A stretch of 64,000 nucleotides of DNA from assembly GCA_964441245.1 (NCBI GenBank), contig CAYTVR010000005.1, forward strand, positions 13,133 through 77,132. The letters run 5' to 3'. The notes beneath the pieces are model-generated. The model was not told the origin of the DNA. It was given only the letters and a program-made list of their open reading frames with translations, and made no database searches. Of this stretch, positions 54,395 to 63,433 are shown piece after piece. Numbering within the stretch: the stretch's first letter is position 1; each line of letters opens with the position of its first letter. This stretch comes from JALZUU01 sp964441245 (GTDB lineage: Bacteria > Bacteroidota > Bacteroidia > Chitinophagales > Saprospiraceae). The position numbers and the translations under genes were made by a program.

Positions 54395-54402
54395 TAACTT
54401 TG
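54395..54402 (+). promoter_or_regulatory. possible -7 box of mtaB (TAACTTTG)
   Basis: Fits TAnnTTTG only four bases before the mtaB ATG, which would give a leaderless or near-leaderless transcript. No clear -33 element. Confidence 0.3.
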
Positions 54403-54406
54403 TCTT

Positions 54407-55765
54407 ATGTCAACACCAAGAACAGTGGCCTTTCATACTTTAGGATGCAAGCTGAATTATTCTGAAACATCAGCCATTGCCCGCCAATTTGAGGAAAAAG
54501 GGTACACTCCCCAAAAATTTGAGGATGGCGCGGATATCTTCGTCATCAATACTTGTTCAGTAACAGATTTTGCCGATCGAAAATGTCGTAAGCTGGTTCG
54601 TCAGGCTTTACGCAAAGCGCCCGATGCCTTTGTGGTTATAATCGGTTGTTACGCTCAATTGAAGCCCACGGAGATTGCTGAGATTCCGGGAGTAGATTTG
54701 GTTTTAGGAGCTGCTCAAAAATTTAGAATCTTGGATTATATCGATGATTTATCCAAAGCAAGTGGTAAAGGAATGGTGGCTGCGGGTGAAGTGACTGAAG
54801 CTAAAGATTTTATCAATTCTTTTTCTTTTGGTGATCGAACGCGTTCTTTTTTGAAAGTTCAAGATGGCTGTGATTATAAATGTTCTTTCTGTACGATTCC
54901 ACAAGCAAGAGGTAAAAGTAGAAGTAGTACAGTGGAAAGCGTGGTCAACGATGCGCAAAAAATTGCAAAAATGGGCGTTAAGGAAATCGTTTTGACAGGA
55001 GTCAATATTGGCGATTTTGGAAATGGAACGGAAGTGATTGAAGGGACGAAGCCCAAGAAGGAAGCTTTATTTATTGACTTGATCAAAGAACTAGATAAGG
55101 TAGAGGGAATCAATCGATTTAGAATATCTTCGATCGAACCAAATTTGCTGACGAATGAAATCATTGAATTTGTCAAGCATTCTGAACGATTTGTCCCGCA
55201 TTTTCATATTCCTTTGCAATCGGGAAATAACAAATTGTTGAAATTGATGCGTCGTCGATACAATCGAGAATTTTATGCTGATCGGATTAAAAATATAAAA
55301 ACCTTAATGCCGCATTGTTGTATTGGTGTGGATGTGATCGTTGGTTTTCCGGGTGAAACCGAAGAAGATTTTTTAGAAACCTATAAATTTGTGAGCGAAC
55401 TTCCGATTTCATACTTACATGTATTTACCTATTCGGAAAGAGCGAATACGCCAGCAGCTGAAATGGAAGGGGTGGTAGAAATGGGTGAACGAAGAAGAAG
55501 AAATGAAATGCTTCGAATTTTGTCAGAGAAAAAACGACATGCTTTTTATAGACAATTTTTAGGTCAATTCCGAGAAGTCTTATTTGAAGTGAACAAAAAC
55601 AAAAGCTTGATGACTGGGTTTACCGATAATTATATCAAAATCGAAACGCCGATTCAAGAAGAATATTTAAATACCATCGCTCCCGTGCAATTGATGAACA
55701 TCAATGATAAAGGCCATGTGGATGCGAACTTAATGTCTGTTCCGAAAATGGAATGGAGTTATTGA
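54407..55765 (+). CDS. mtaB: tRNA (N6-L-threonylcarbamoyladenosine(37)-C2)-methylthiotransferase
   Basis: 452 residues. The UPF0004 domain carries three cluster-binding cysteines (C14 in 'TLGCKLNYSE', C50 in 'NTCSVTDFADRKC', C81 in 'IIGCYAQL'). The radical SAM domain has CxxxCxxC at 155-159-162 ('DGCDYKCSFCTIPQARG'). A TRAM-like domain ends the protein ('SLMTGFTDNYIKIETP'). 'HTLGCKLNYSET' with a Cys-Lys-Leu-Asn start is typical of MtaB rather than MiaB or RimO. It converts t6A37 to ms2t6A37. Monocistronic, ending in a large convergent hairpin. Confidence 0.94.
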   Translation: MSTPRTVAFHTLGCKLNYSETSAIARQFEEKGYTPQKFEDGADIFVINTCSVTDFADRKCRKLVRQALRKAPDAFVVIIGCYAQLKPTEIAEIPGVDLVLGAAQKFRILDYIDDLSKASGKGMVAAGEVTEAKDFINSFSFGDRTRSFLKVQDGCDYKCSFCTIPQARGKSRSSTVESVVNDAQKIAKMGVKEIVLTGVNIGDFGNGTEVIEGTKPKKEALFIDLIKELDKVEGINRFRISSIEPNLLTNEIIEFVKHSERFVPHFHIPLQSGNNKLLKLMRRRYNREFYADRIKNIKTLMPHCCIGVDVIVGFPGETEEDFLETYKFVSELPISYLHVFTYSERANTPAAEMEGVVEMGERRRRNEMLRILSEKKRHAFYRQFLGQFREVLFEVNKNKSLMTGFTDNYIKIETPIQEEYLNTIAPVQLMNINDKGHVDANLMSVPKMEWSY

Positions 55766-55770
55766 TGATT

Positions 55771-55853
55771 GAATGACTGAATTTTTGAATAATTGAATGA
55801 GCCTTCTAACGTGAAATATACGATAGAGGGCTCATTCAATTATTCAGTCATTC
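55771..55853. terminator. convergent terminator hairpin
   Basis: GAATAATTGAATGAGCC (55787-55803) pairs perfectly with GGCTCATTCAATTATTC (55829-55845). The stem can be extended by GAATGACTGAAT (55771-55782) with ATTCAGTCATTC (55842-55853) by looping out eight bases. It lies between the facing mtaB and DUF1501 genes. Confidence 0.8.
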
Positions 55854-55875
55854 AAAATTCAATTATTCCTTTCCG

Positions 55876-57435
55876 CTACTGTTTGACCATCAATTTTGTT
55901 TTCATCCTATCTTTGGTGACAATTCTAAAATAATAATTACCTGCGGCTAAACCATGTGCTTCAAAAGTGATTCGATGTTCTCCTTCTGAAAATTGACGAT
56001 TGGCTAAAACGCGAATTTCCTGACCGATCGGATCAAAAACACTGACTTTTGCCCATTCGCTTTTCGTTGTAAAAACGATCTGTGTCGTATTGCGAAATGG
56101 ATTAGGCATATTATAAGCATCAATCTCTTCAATAAACCGATTTGAATCAAGAGTACTTGTAGTATTGCAAACTTGTAGAATTGGTAAATATTGAAATTCT
56201 GTGTATAATAAATTTTTCACGTCATCTTCCGATACGTCAAACCAATCCATTAAAACAGATCCATAAATAGAACGAAAATCAAATTGCATTTGAACCCCAT
56301 CTTGTATCTCGACTTGATCAGGAATTTCTGGGTTAGTCCCCAAAATAGTTGGATTGACGCAAGAGCCAAAAACCATTAATGGAGCTGCACTTCCATGATC
56401 TGTTCCAAAACTATCATTGGATCGAATGCGTCGACCAAACTCAGAAAAAGTCATTCCGACAACGCGCTCTTCTAAACCAAGTAATTTTAAATCTTCTTGA
56501 AAAGCAGCAATTGCATCCGATAAAGTTTGCATTAAAAGAGCATGTTCACCAATAGTTGATTCGCCTTCTACAACCTGATTTGCATGGGTATCAAACCCAC
56601 CAAGATTGACAACATAAACACTAGTTTGTAAACCACCAGCGATCAGCAAAGAAACAATTTTTAATTGCTCGGCCAGACTATTTCCTTCAGGGTAGTTGGC
56701 TAAGTTCGCTCCGTTATTTGCGGCGCTTAAAACCGTATCGGCATAAGCATTGGTTTGTAAAATCGACTGTTGTACAAAATTGAGTTCATAACCATAACAA
56801 GTATCCGTCGGGATTTGTCCTGGTTCGGTGATGTTTAATTCAGTTGGTGAAAATGGATCCGTCAAGGCCAAGCTATAATTAGAACTTGTACTTTGACAAG
56901 TCTCTGAAATTAAGGAACCAATGGTTAATGCAAATGGATCTGCGCAATCTTCATTGGGATAACCTTCTGGATAGTTTGGAAATTTACTTTCGAAATAACG
57001 GCCCATCCAACCGGTAGATAAAAATTCATCGGCATTAGAAGCCGTCGTCCAGATATCTGAAGACCGAAAATGAGATCTATTTTGATTGGGATAACCAACA
57101 CTTTGTATAATACCGAGTTTGGCATCATCGTATAGCGATTTTAATCCAGTCATCGCTGGATGCATGGCGGTCTCCGTTGTTAGAGAGATGAGATCACTTT
57201 CTGGAATTAAAATATTACTTCTAAACTGAGATAACTTATCATATTGGTCTAGAGGAATGATTGTATTGAGTCCATCATTGCCACCATTTAGTTGAATCAA
57301 AACTAGAACGCGATCTGACTCACCATTGATGGCGGAAAAAATAGAAGATTTTGGAAGGGTAGAAAGCCCCATGCCGTTTAATAAAATTGGAAGACTTGTG
57401 GCTGCTGTTGTTTGTAGAAAATTTCTTCTTTTCAT
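55876..57435 (-). CDS. DUF1501 family protein with T9SS C-terminal sorting domain
   Basis: 519 residues. It starts 'MKRRNFLQTTAATSLPILLNG', resembling a Tat-type signal with a weak RR motif. The DUF1501 domain has 'RVLVLIQLNGGNDGLNTIIPLDQYD', 'NRSHFRSSDIWTTA' and 'VGMTFSEFGRRIRSNDSFGTDHGSAAPLMVFG', resembling the alkaline-phosphatase/sulfatase fold. The last 80 residues are a T9SS sorting domain ('NMPNPFRNTTQIVFTTKS' to 'KDRMKTKLMVKQ'). It is therefore probably exported to the cell surface. It is downstream of the DUF1800 gene, separated by a MITE-like element. Confidence 0.92.
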   Translation of the reverse strand: MKRRNFLQTTAATSLPILLNGMGLSTLPKSSIFSAINGESDRVLVLIQLNGGNDGLNTIIPLDQYDKLSQFRSNILIPESDLISLTTETAMHPAMTGLKSLYDDAKLGIIQSVGYPNQNRSHFRSSDIWTTASNADEFLSTGWMGRYFESKFPNYPEGYPNEDCADPFALTIGSLISETCQSTSSNYSLALTDPFSPTELNITEPGQIPTDTCYGYELNFVQQSILQTNAYADTVLSAANNGANLANYPEGNSLAEQLKIVSLLIAGGLQTSVYVVNLGGFDTHANQVVEGESTIGEHALLMQTLSDAIAAFQEDLKLLGLEERVVGMTFSEFGRRIRSNDSFGTDHGSAAPLMVFGSCVNPTILGTNPEIPDQVEIQDGVQMQFDFRSIYGSVLMDWFDVSEDDVKNLLYTEFQYLPILQVCNTTSTLDSNRFIEEIDAYNMPNPFRNTTQIVFTTKSEWAKVSVFDPIGQEIRVLANRQFSEGEHRITFEAHGLAAGNYYFRIVTKDRMKTKLMVKQ

Positions 57436-57510
57436 TTTATAAAGATTTACGAATGTTGAAAGCTGAATCCTCTTGTAAAAAAGATGGATTGAAGTTTCAA
57501 AGGGTAATTA

Positions 57511-57679
57511 GGATCATGAAAACAATAATTTATAACAGTTTGAATTTTCTTTTTCCTTTACTCTTCGTTAATCCCGCTTTATGAGCGGGACGTTATCCAG
57601 AAGGATACCTACGTTTTTTGCCTCGATTAAAGAAAAAACAATTCTTCACCTTTGTTATAAGTTATTATTCACATGATCC
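57511..57679. mobile_element. MITE-like element, complete copy
   Basis: 169 bp bounded by 26-bp imperfect terminal inverted repeats (57511-57536 GGATCATGAAAAC... and 57654-57679, reverse complement GGATCATGTGAAT...; 22 of 26 match), and flanked by TTA on both sides (57508-57510 and 57680-57682), a likely target duplication. It has no coding capacity. An internal GC-rich hairpin is TCCCGCT-5-AGCGGGA (57572-57590). The half read leftward from 57679 is nearly identical to 63915-64000. It lies between the DUF1800 and DUF1501 genes. Confidence 0.82.
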
Positions 57680-57746
57680 TTAATGAATTTTTAATTATTT
57701 GAGTGCTTCGATGTCTTTTTGCGTAAGGGATAGTAGGTGTTGTTTG

Positions 57747-57836
57747 AACCTCGCCGCTAGGGAAACCGTAGGTCGGGGAGAGTGCCGGATAGCCCGATCC
57801 CGCCGAAGGGAAACTGAAAGTCGGGAATACGCCCCT
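57747..57836. other. GC-rich island in the DUF1800-DUF1501 spacer
   Basis: About 90 bases of roughly 60% G+C in otherwise one-third G+C DNA, with repeated GGGAAAC and CCG/CGG words (for example 'GGGAAACCGTAGGTCGGGG' and 'GGGAAACTGAAAGTCGGG'). It encodes nothing recognisable. It could be a structured RNA segment or the remnant of another repeat. Confidence 0.5.
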
Positions 57837-57861
57837 ATTCCTTTTATACCAATCACATTTG

Positions 57862-59550
57862 TTAACTTAGATGGTATTCAGGCATCGACATAATCGTACT
57901 TAATAGATTTCGAATTTTGTTGCCAATGGAAGTTGCTAGATTTTCATTACTTGGATCAATCGCATAATCGGTATATTCTACATTCCACTCATAATCTGGT
58001 AGACCGGGTATTAAAACATTTTTGAGGTAATCTTTTTGTCCGTCTGTAATGGGTTTTGGTAACAATATTTGCACACATTCGTCAATCAAGGTGTTGATGT
58101 CGGCTGGTTCATCAATTTTTGATAAAAAAGATAGAGGATCAATAACGATATCACCGAAGTTGAACTCGTAACCTTGTTGCGCAATACGAGTTGTAAAGGT
58201 CATCCGAATGGGGATTGTTACAGAGTTTAGCCAGATTTGATAATAGACTGGTGTTTGATAATAAGCTTTCCATCCTGCGACATTTGGCGGCTCAAAATAA
58301 TCCATTTGTAAGCTTGGGCTGAATGTGGCCATTTCTCTTAAAAAGCGATATTTACGGTTTAATGCTGTCGGAGTTTCTACTTCAAACTGTCTGAACACAC
58401 TCATGATAAAATCTATAGGATTTTTAATCATACAGCCAACTTGTTCTGCATCATGAAAGTGCGCGCTTTTAAATAAAACCTCAAGGACTGGTTGTATTTC
58501 AAAATTAGAATCGATGAGTAGCTGCGCCATTGGTTCTATTAGGTTTACTTCTACGCTATCATCAATTTTATAATAAACAAACCAACGATATAACTTTCGA
58601 GAAATGAATTTGGCAACTTCGGCTTGTTCAAAAATAAGATCGATGAGATGAAGATATTCTTGATCACCAGCATCCGAGATCGTAGTATTGTTAAATCGAT
58701 AAGATAATTGTTTGGTAGAAGTATCGTGACGGAAAGGAATAAAAAAAGAACCGATTTCTTGTACCTCAGTAGTGAAGTATCCACGATCTCTCCAGCCTGT
58801 TAATGATTTGGCAATAGCGATTACATCATCTTCTGTAAACGTAGTATAATCGCCAGGCCCAGCCAATGCTCCTTTCCCAATCGTAAATAATTCGAGTAAC
58901 TCTCTAGCATAATTTTCATTAGGCGCTACCCTACTATTTTGATTACCATTGAGGTAACGAAGCATAGCGGGATTGACGGTGATCAACTTGACTAGATTTT
59001 TAAAATTCCCTAGTGCATTTTCCCGTAGAATGGTAGAATAATCATAAATAAATTTGGGGTCTTGTACTACAGAAAACTGCGTGACAAAATGATTGTGCCA
59101 AAACAAAACCATTTTTTCTCTTATTGAGATCCCTCCATTTAACATGACCTCCATATTCCATGCACGAAGGGATTGTGTTCTTCGATTTCGTTGTTGTTGA
59201 TCGCTATAAGGTGCATTATTGACCCAGGTCTCTCCGAGAGGAACAAATGGATCATCTGGATCGTTAAAATTTAAAGGGGGATCAGGCAAAGGTTGATTAC
59301 TAAACAAGGTATTTAATGTTGCTTCCAAACCATTGCTATGTGCCTCTTTAATTTGTGCGTGTGTGGCACCAAAAGTAGTCCTTCTAAGTAAATGAGCTGC
59401 TTGAGCATAGGTCCAATCACCAGAGAAAGGTTCTAAACCGGTATCGGTTGGTGCGGATGATTTTTCTTGGGAAACTTTGCTTTTAGATTTGGTCAATACG
59501 TTGGGGTGACGACCTAAAAAGGTGTTGAGTGTGCTTCTTCTATCCATCAT
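57862..59550 (-). CDS. DUF1800 family protein
   Basis: 562 residues, normal for the family. Landmarks: 'WTYAQAAHLLRRTTFGATHAQIKEA' (about 46-70), 'MVLFWHNHFVTQ', 'VAPNENYARELLELFTIGKG' (the most conserved DUF1800 motif), 'DVIAIAKSLTGWRDRGYF' and 'FEPPNVAGWKAYYQ'. The family is nearly always paired with DUF1501, as here; the joint role is unknown, although cell-surface or polymer processing is often proposed. No clear signal peptide is visible at the chosen start. Confidence 0.93.
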   Translation of the reverse strand: MMDRRSTLNTFLGRHPNVLTKSKSKVSQEKSSAPTDTGLEPFSGDWTYAQAAHLLRRTTFGATHAQIKEAHSNGLEATLNTLFSNQPLPDPPLNFNDPDDPFVPLGETWVNNAPYSDQQQRNRRTQSLRAWNMEVMLNGGISIREKMVLFWHNHFVTQFSVVQDPKFIYDYSTILRENALGNFKNLVKLITVNPAMLRYLNGNQNSRVAPNENYARELLELFTIGKGALAGPGDYTTFTEDDVIAIAKSLTGWRDRGYFTTEVQEIGSFFIPFRHDTSTKQLSYRFNNTTISDAGDQEYLHLIDLIFEQAEVAKFISRKLYRWFVYYKIDDSVEVNLIEPMAQLLIDSNFEIQPVLEVLFKSAHFHDAEQVGCMIKNPIDFIMSVFRQFEVETPTALNRKYRFLREMATFSPSLQMDYFEPPNVAGWKAYYQTPVYYQIWLNSVTIPIRMTFTTRIAQQGYEFNFGDIVIDPLSFLSKIDEPADINTLIDECVQILLPKPITDGQKDYLKNVLIPGLPDYEWNVEYTDYAIDPSNENLATSIGNKIRNLLSTIMSMPEYHLS

Positions 59551-59759
59551 TTTATTTTTTGAGTATCAAGAAAATGAGACATTTTGAAAAGTGTCTGTTG
59601 ACTAGGATAGGACTTTGACTAGGAAATAAATCAATAGTTTAATGTATTCTTAAGTCTTTTTTAACGTTTAAACTTAAATAAACAGGGAGAATAGTTGTTT
59701 ATCGCCTAATGCTATCTATTTTTGCTCCCAAACATATTTGCTCATAATTCAAGAAAACT

Positions 59760-60941
59760 ATGTATCCAGATTTATCCTATATACTTCATGATTTGTTGGG
59801 GACTTCGCCAGATAATTGGACTTCTATCGTCAAGACTTTTGGTTTAATGCTTGTGATCGCTATTCTCACCGCTGCGTTTATGTTAGCTAAAGAATTAAAA
59901 AGAAAAGAAGCAGAAGGCTTATTGAAGGGGATCAAAGAAAAAAGAACAATTGGTGCTCCAGCCTCACCATTAGAATTGATCGGAAATGCCTTGCTAGGAT
60001 TTTTTCTGGGCTTTAAGTTTGGGTATATTCTTCAAAATTTTTCAGATTTTCAAATAGACCCTGCTTCGATTGTTTTTTCAGGTTTAGGAAATTGGGCTAC
60101 GGGAATTATTGGAGCCATCCTTTTTACAGGATTAAAGTATTATGAAAAAAATAAAGAGAAATTGGACCCCCCTAAGGTACAGGAAGTCATGGTTCATCCT
60201 TATGAACGCATCGGAGACATCACGATTATCGCTGCAGTTAGTGGAATTATTGGAGCCAAAGTATTTGCCTTGTTAGAAGATGTGGATCAAGTGTTAAACG
60301 GAACGATCACTTTTGGAGATTTGGTCAGCTCCTTTTTCTCTGGAAGTGGGATGGCTATATATGGTGGTTTGATAGGAGGATTTTTAGCGGTCTTTATTTA
60401 TGTAAAAAGAAAAGGGATCAACCCTATCCATGTCATGGATGCAGTCGCTCCAGCATTGATGATTGCTTATGGGATTGGTCGATTAGGTTGTCATTTTTCA
60501 GGTGATGGTGATTGGGGAATTCCTGTCGAAGGGATTTCAAAACCTGCAATAATGGCTGCGCTTCCTGATTGGTTGTGGGCCTATAATTATCCTCATAATG
60601 TGATTAATGAAGGCGTATTAATGGACAATTGTGTTTGGCGATATTGTAAAGAATTAGGAGCTCCAGTATTTCCTACGCCTTTGTATGAAATCACGATGGC
60701 AGCTATTCTTGGTGGTATTCTTTGGGCCTTACGGAAAAGGATTACCATTCCAGGAATGTTGTTTTTTATTTATTTAATTTTCAATGGTGTTGAACGATTT
60801 TGGATTGAAAAAATCCGAGTCAATGAACAATATGAAGTCTTTGGTTTGAATACGACTCAAGCAGAATTTATCTCTGTTATTATGATGGTGATGGGAGTGC
60901 TTGGTTGTTTAATTCTTTGGCAAAGGAATTCTAAAAAATAA
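59760..60941 (+). CDS. lgt: prolipoprotein diacylglyceryl transferase family protein, copy 1
   Basis: 393 residues with about eight membrane segments. The Lgt signature appears in a variant form: 'GIGRLGCHFSGDGDWGIP' (Arg241 kept; the usual Asn is Cys244 and the usual Glu is Asp249). 'GSGMAIYGGLIGG' stands at the position of the usual FHGG. 'PVFPTPLYEI' and 'NGVERFWIEKIRVN' (conserved C-terminal Arg/Glu) are present. Lgt moves diacylglycerol from phosphatidylglycerol to the lipobox cysteine of prolipoproteins. It is three bases before a paralogue; the pair is a tandem duplication. Confidence 0.88.
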   Translation: MYPDLSYILHDLLGTSPDNWTSIVKTFGLMLVIAILTAAFMLAKELKRKEAEGLLKGIKEKRTIGAPASPLELIGNALLGFFLGFKFGYILQNFSDFQIDPASIVFSGLGNWATGIIGAILFTGLKYYEKNKEKLDPPKVQEVMVHPYERIGDITIIAAVSGIIGAKVFALLEDVDQVLNGTITFGDLVSSFFSGSGMAIYGGLIGGFLAVFIYVKRKGINPIHVMDAVAPALMIAYGIGRLGCHFSGDGDWGIPVEGISKPAIMAALPDWLWAYNYPHNVINEGVLMDNCVWRYCKELGAPVFPTPLYEITMAAILGGILWALRKRITIPGMLFFIYLIFNGVERFWIEKIRVNEQYEVFGLNTTQAEFISVIMMVMGVLGCLILWQRNSKK

Positions 60942-60944
60942 ATT

Positions 60945-62120
60945 ATGTATCCAGATTTATCGTATTTTTTTCATGATTTTTTAGGAACGGAACCGGACAA
61001 TTGGACTTCGATCTTTAAAACCTTTGGGTTTATGGTGGTCATGGCGATTTTGGTTGCGGCCTTCATGTTAGGAAAAGAATTAAAAAGAAAAGAGGAAGAA
61101 GGTTTACTGGCTACTAGAACAATCAAACGGGTTGTTGGCCAACCAGCAAGTATATTAGAATTATTAGGAAATGCTTTAGTTGGTTTTCTCTTAGGGTTTA
61201 AGTTTTTTTATATCATTCAACATTTCGAAGACTTTCAAATAGATCCAGCGGCAATTGTTTTTTCTGGGCTAGGTAACTGGTTAGGTGGAATTGGTGCAGC
61301 TTTGTTTTTTGCAGGGGTAAAATATTTTGAAAAACATCAGGAAAGATTACCAGAGCCAGTAGAAAAAGAATTTGTCGAACATCCATGGGAACGAATTGGA
61401 GACATCACGATTGTATCCGTTATGGCTGGAGTATTTGGTGCCAAAATATTTGCCATGGTTGAAGATTTGGATTTGGTATTTGATGGGACGATTACTTTTG
61501 GTACCTGGTTACAATCTTTATTTTCTGGTAGTGGAATGGCTATCTATGGTGGCTTGATCGTTGGTTTTGTAGTGGGTTATCTTTATGTAAAAAGTATTGG
61601 GATCAAAGCGATTCATGTATTGGATGCTGCCGCTCCTGCACTGCTTGTTTCTGTAGGAGTTGGTCGAATGGGTTGTCATCTTTCGGGTGATGGTGATTGG
61701 GGAATTCCTGTCGAAGGTTATACTAAACCAAGCTGGTTAAATGCTTTTCCGGATTGGTTTTGGTCTTACCATTACCCACATAATGTATTGGAAGAAGGGA
61801 TTGAGATTGCAGGTTGTACTTGGCGATATTGTAGAGAATTAAGTTCCCCCGTCTTTCCAACGTCTGTTTATGAAATCATTATGTTATTTGCATTAGGTGG
61901 CATTCTTTGGGCCTTACGGAAAAAGGTGACCATTCCTGGAATGTTGTTTTCCATGTATTTAATTTTCAATGGAGTGGAACGGTTTTTTATCGAAAAATTT
62001 CGAATCAATGATAAGTATGATGTCCTTGGGTTTCAGATGACACAAGCAGAAATTATTTCTGTGGTCTTGATCCTGTTAGGAATCTTGGGCTGTTTGATAC
62101 TTTGGAGGAGAGGGAAATAA
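60945..62120 (+). CDS. lgt: prolipoprotein diacylglyceryl transferase family protein, copy 2
   Basis: 391 residues, colinear with copy 1 throughout and starting with the same MYPDLSY. Variant signature 'GVGRMGCHLSGDGDWGIP', then 'PVFPTSVYEI' and 'NGVERFFIEKFRIN'. All residues that differ from E. coli-type Lgt differ in the same way in both copies, so they belong to one subfamily. Either may supply the Lgt activity; whether both are active is unknown. It starts three bases after copy 1 and ends in a strong bidirectional terminator. Confidence 0.88.
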   Translation: MYPDLSYFFHDFLGTEPDNWTSIFKTFGFMVVMAILVAAFMLGKELKRKEEEGLLATRTIKRVVGQPASILELLGNALVGFLLGFKFFYIIQHFEDFQIDPAAIVFSGLGNWLGGIGAALFFAGVKYFEKHQERLPEPVEKEFVEHPWERIGDITIVSVMAGVFGAKIFAMVEDLDLVFDGTITFGTWLQSLFSGSGMAIYGGLIVGFVVGYLYVKSIGIKAIHVLDAAAPALLVSVGVGRMGCHLSGDGDWGIPVEGYTKPSWLNAFPDWFWSYHYPHNVLEEGIEIAGCTWRYCRELSSPVFPTSVYEIIMLFALGGILWALRKKVTIPGMLFSMYLIFNGVERFFIEKFRINDKYDVLGFQMTQAEIISVVLILLGILGCLILWRRGK

Positions 62121-62140
62121 TTGAATGCTAAAATAATTGA

Positions 62141-62192
62141 ATTTTGAATGGCCCGATAATGTGTATTTGTACATTATCGGGCCATTCAAAAT
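62141..62192. terminator. bidirectional terminator with 22-bp stem
   Basis: ATTTTGAATGGCCCGATAATGT (in two parts: 62141-62150 and 62151-62162) pairs perfectly with 62171-62192 around an 8-base loop. A/T-rich outer arms give U-tracts in both directions. It separates the convergent lgt pair and GT4 gene. Confidence 0.92.
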
Positions 62193-62204
62193 CCGCGCAT
62201 GCAA

Positions 62205-63326
62205 TTATTCAAAATTGCGTAAGATTTGATATACTTTTTTAGCAGACTGATCCCAATTGAATTGTGTTCTTTGTACCCTCCCTTTTTTTATTAACTTTTC
62301 CCGTAAGGAACTATTTACATATATTTTTTCTAAAGCTAAGGCTATTTCATCCACAGATGTAGGATTGACTAAAAGTCCTGCATCCCCTGCAACTTCAGGT
62401 AAAGAGGAACTGGTGGAAGTAATGACTGGAATATCACAATGCATGGCTTCTAGTACGGGTAATCCAAAACCTTCGAATAAGGAAGGATAAACAAATGCAT
62501 ATGCACTGGCCATGACTTTGGGTAAATCCTCTTCTGGTATATAGCCTAAAAATTGAATGTCATGTTGATACTCGGCCATTTCGTAAGCATCTTTTACGGA
62601 GTCTGTTTGCCAAGCGAATCGACCACCTAATAAAAGTTGGATGCTTGATTGATTTTTCTTTTTGAATTGATCAAATGCTAGAATAAGGCGATGTAAATTT
62701 TTTCGAGGATGAACCGCACCGATATAAAAAAAGTAAGGATTCCCTCCAGCATATTTTTTTCGAATCTTGATTTGTTCTTGCTCTTGAAGAGGAAAAAAAC
62801 CTTCGCGACAGCCATTTTCTACGACAGAAATTTTGTTAGAATGGATACCATACTGCTGGATGATGTCCTTTTTGGTAAAATGAGAAACGGAAATAATATG
62901 ATCTGCTCGATTTAAAAATTTTGGTACGAAAGAGGTGTAGTATTTTTTGACTAAAAAAGGAATTTGTTCTGGAAAATGAAGATGAGCAATGTCATGAGTG
63001 ATCATGACGGTTTTGGTATTGGTCAACAAAGAACAATAACCATCTGGAGAAAAAAAGACATCTGCTTTATATTTCTTTAATGCCAATGGAATGGCTGTTT
63101 CAAACCAAGTCAGCCAAAGCAAAGGATGACGAGCTGATGGATATAAGACAACGGGTTTTACATTTTTACCAAAAATAAAGTGCTCATCATAAGTACGATC
63201 GAAGAAAAAAATAAATTCATCCTCAGGATGTTGTTCCACCATACGTTTCAACAACTCGTAAGTGACCCAGCCAATTCCTTCTAGCTTATCTTTTAATAAA
63301 AACCGAGTATTTACAGCAATCTTCAT
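62205..63326 (-). CDS. family 4 (GT-B) glycosyltransferase
   Basis: 373 residues. The N-terminal domain contains 'KLEGIGWVTYELLKRMVEQHPEDEF' and 'DVFFSPDGYCSLL'. The C-terminal nucleotide-sugar domain has 'YFFYIGAVHPRKNLHRLILAFDQF' and 'FVYPSLFEGFGLPVLEAMHCDIPVITS', the E-x7-E type motif of GT4. It is a retaining glycosyltransferase of the cytoplasm or inner-membrane face, probably for surface glycan; the specific sugar is unknown. No glycan gene cluster flanks it. Confidence 0.92.
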   Translation of the reverse strand: MKIAVNTRFLLKDKLEGIGWVTYELLKRMVEQHPEDEFIFFFDRTYDEHFIFGKNVKPVVLYPSARHPLLWLTWFETAIPLALKKYKADVFFSPDGYCSLLTNTKTVMITHDIAHLHFPEQIPFLVKKYYTSFVPKFLNRADHIISVSHFTKKDIIQQYGIHSNKISVVENGCREGFFPLQEQEQIKIRKKYAGGNPYFFYIGAVHPRKNLHRLILAFDQFKKKNQSSIQLLLGGRFAWQTDSVKDAYEMAEYQHDIQFLGYIPEEDLPKVMASAYAFVYPSLFEGFGLPVLEAMHCDIPVITSTSSSLPEVAGDAGLLVNPTSVDEIALALEKIYVNSSLREKLIKKGRVQRTQFNWDQSAKKVYQILRNFE

Positions 63327-63433
63327 GAATAACGATCAAAACATAAAATAATCGCTAAGCTACGCGAAAAAAATAAAGTTTTAAATGAAGATTTATTTTT
63401 GAGGCCATTAAATGACAACTGATTGATCACCCG

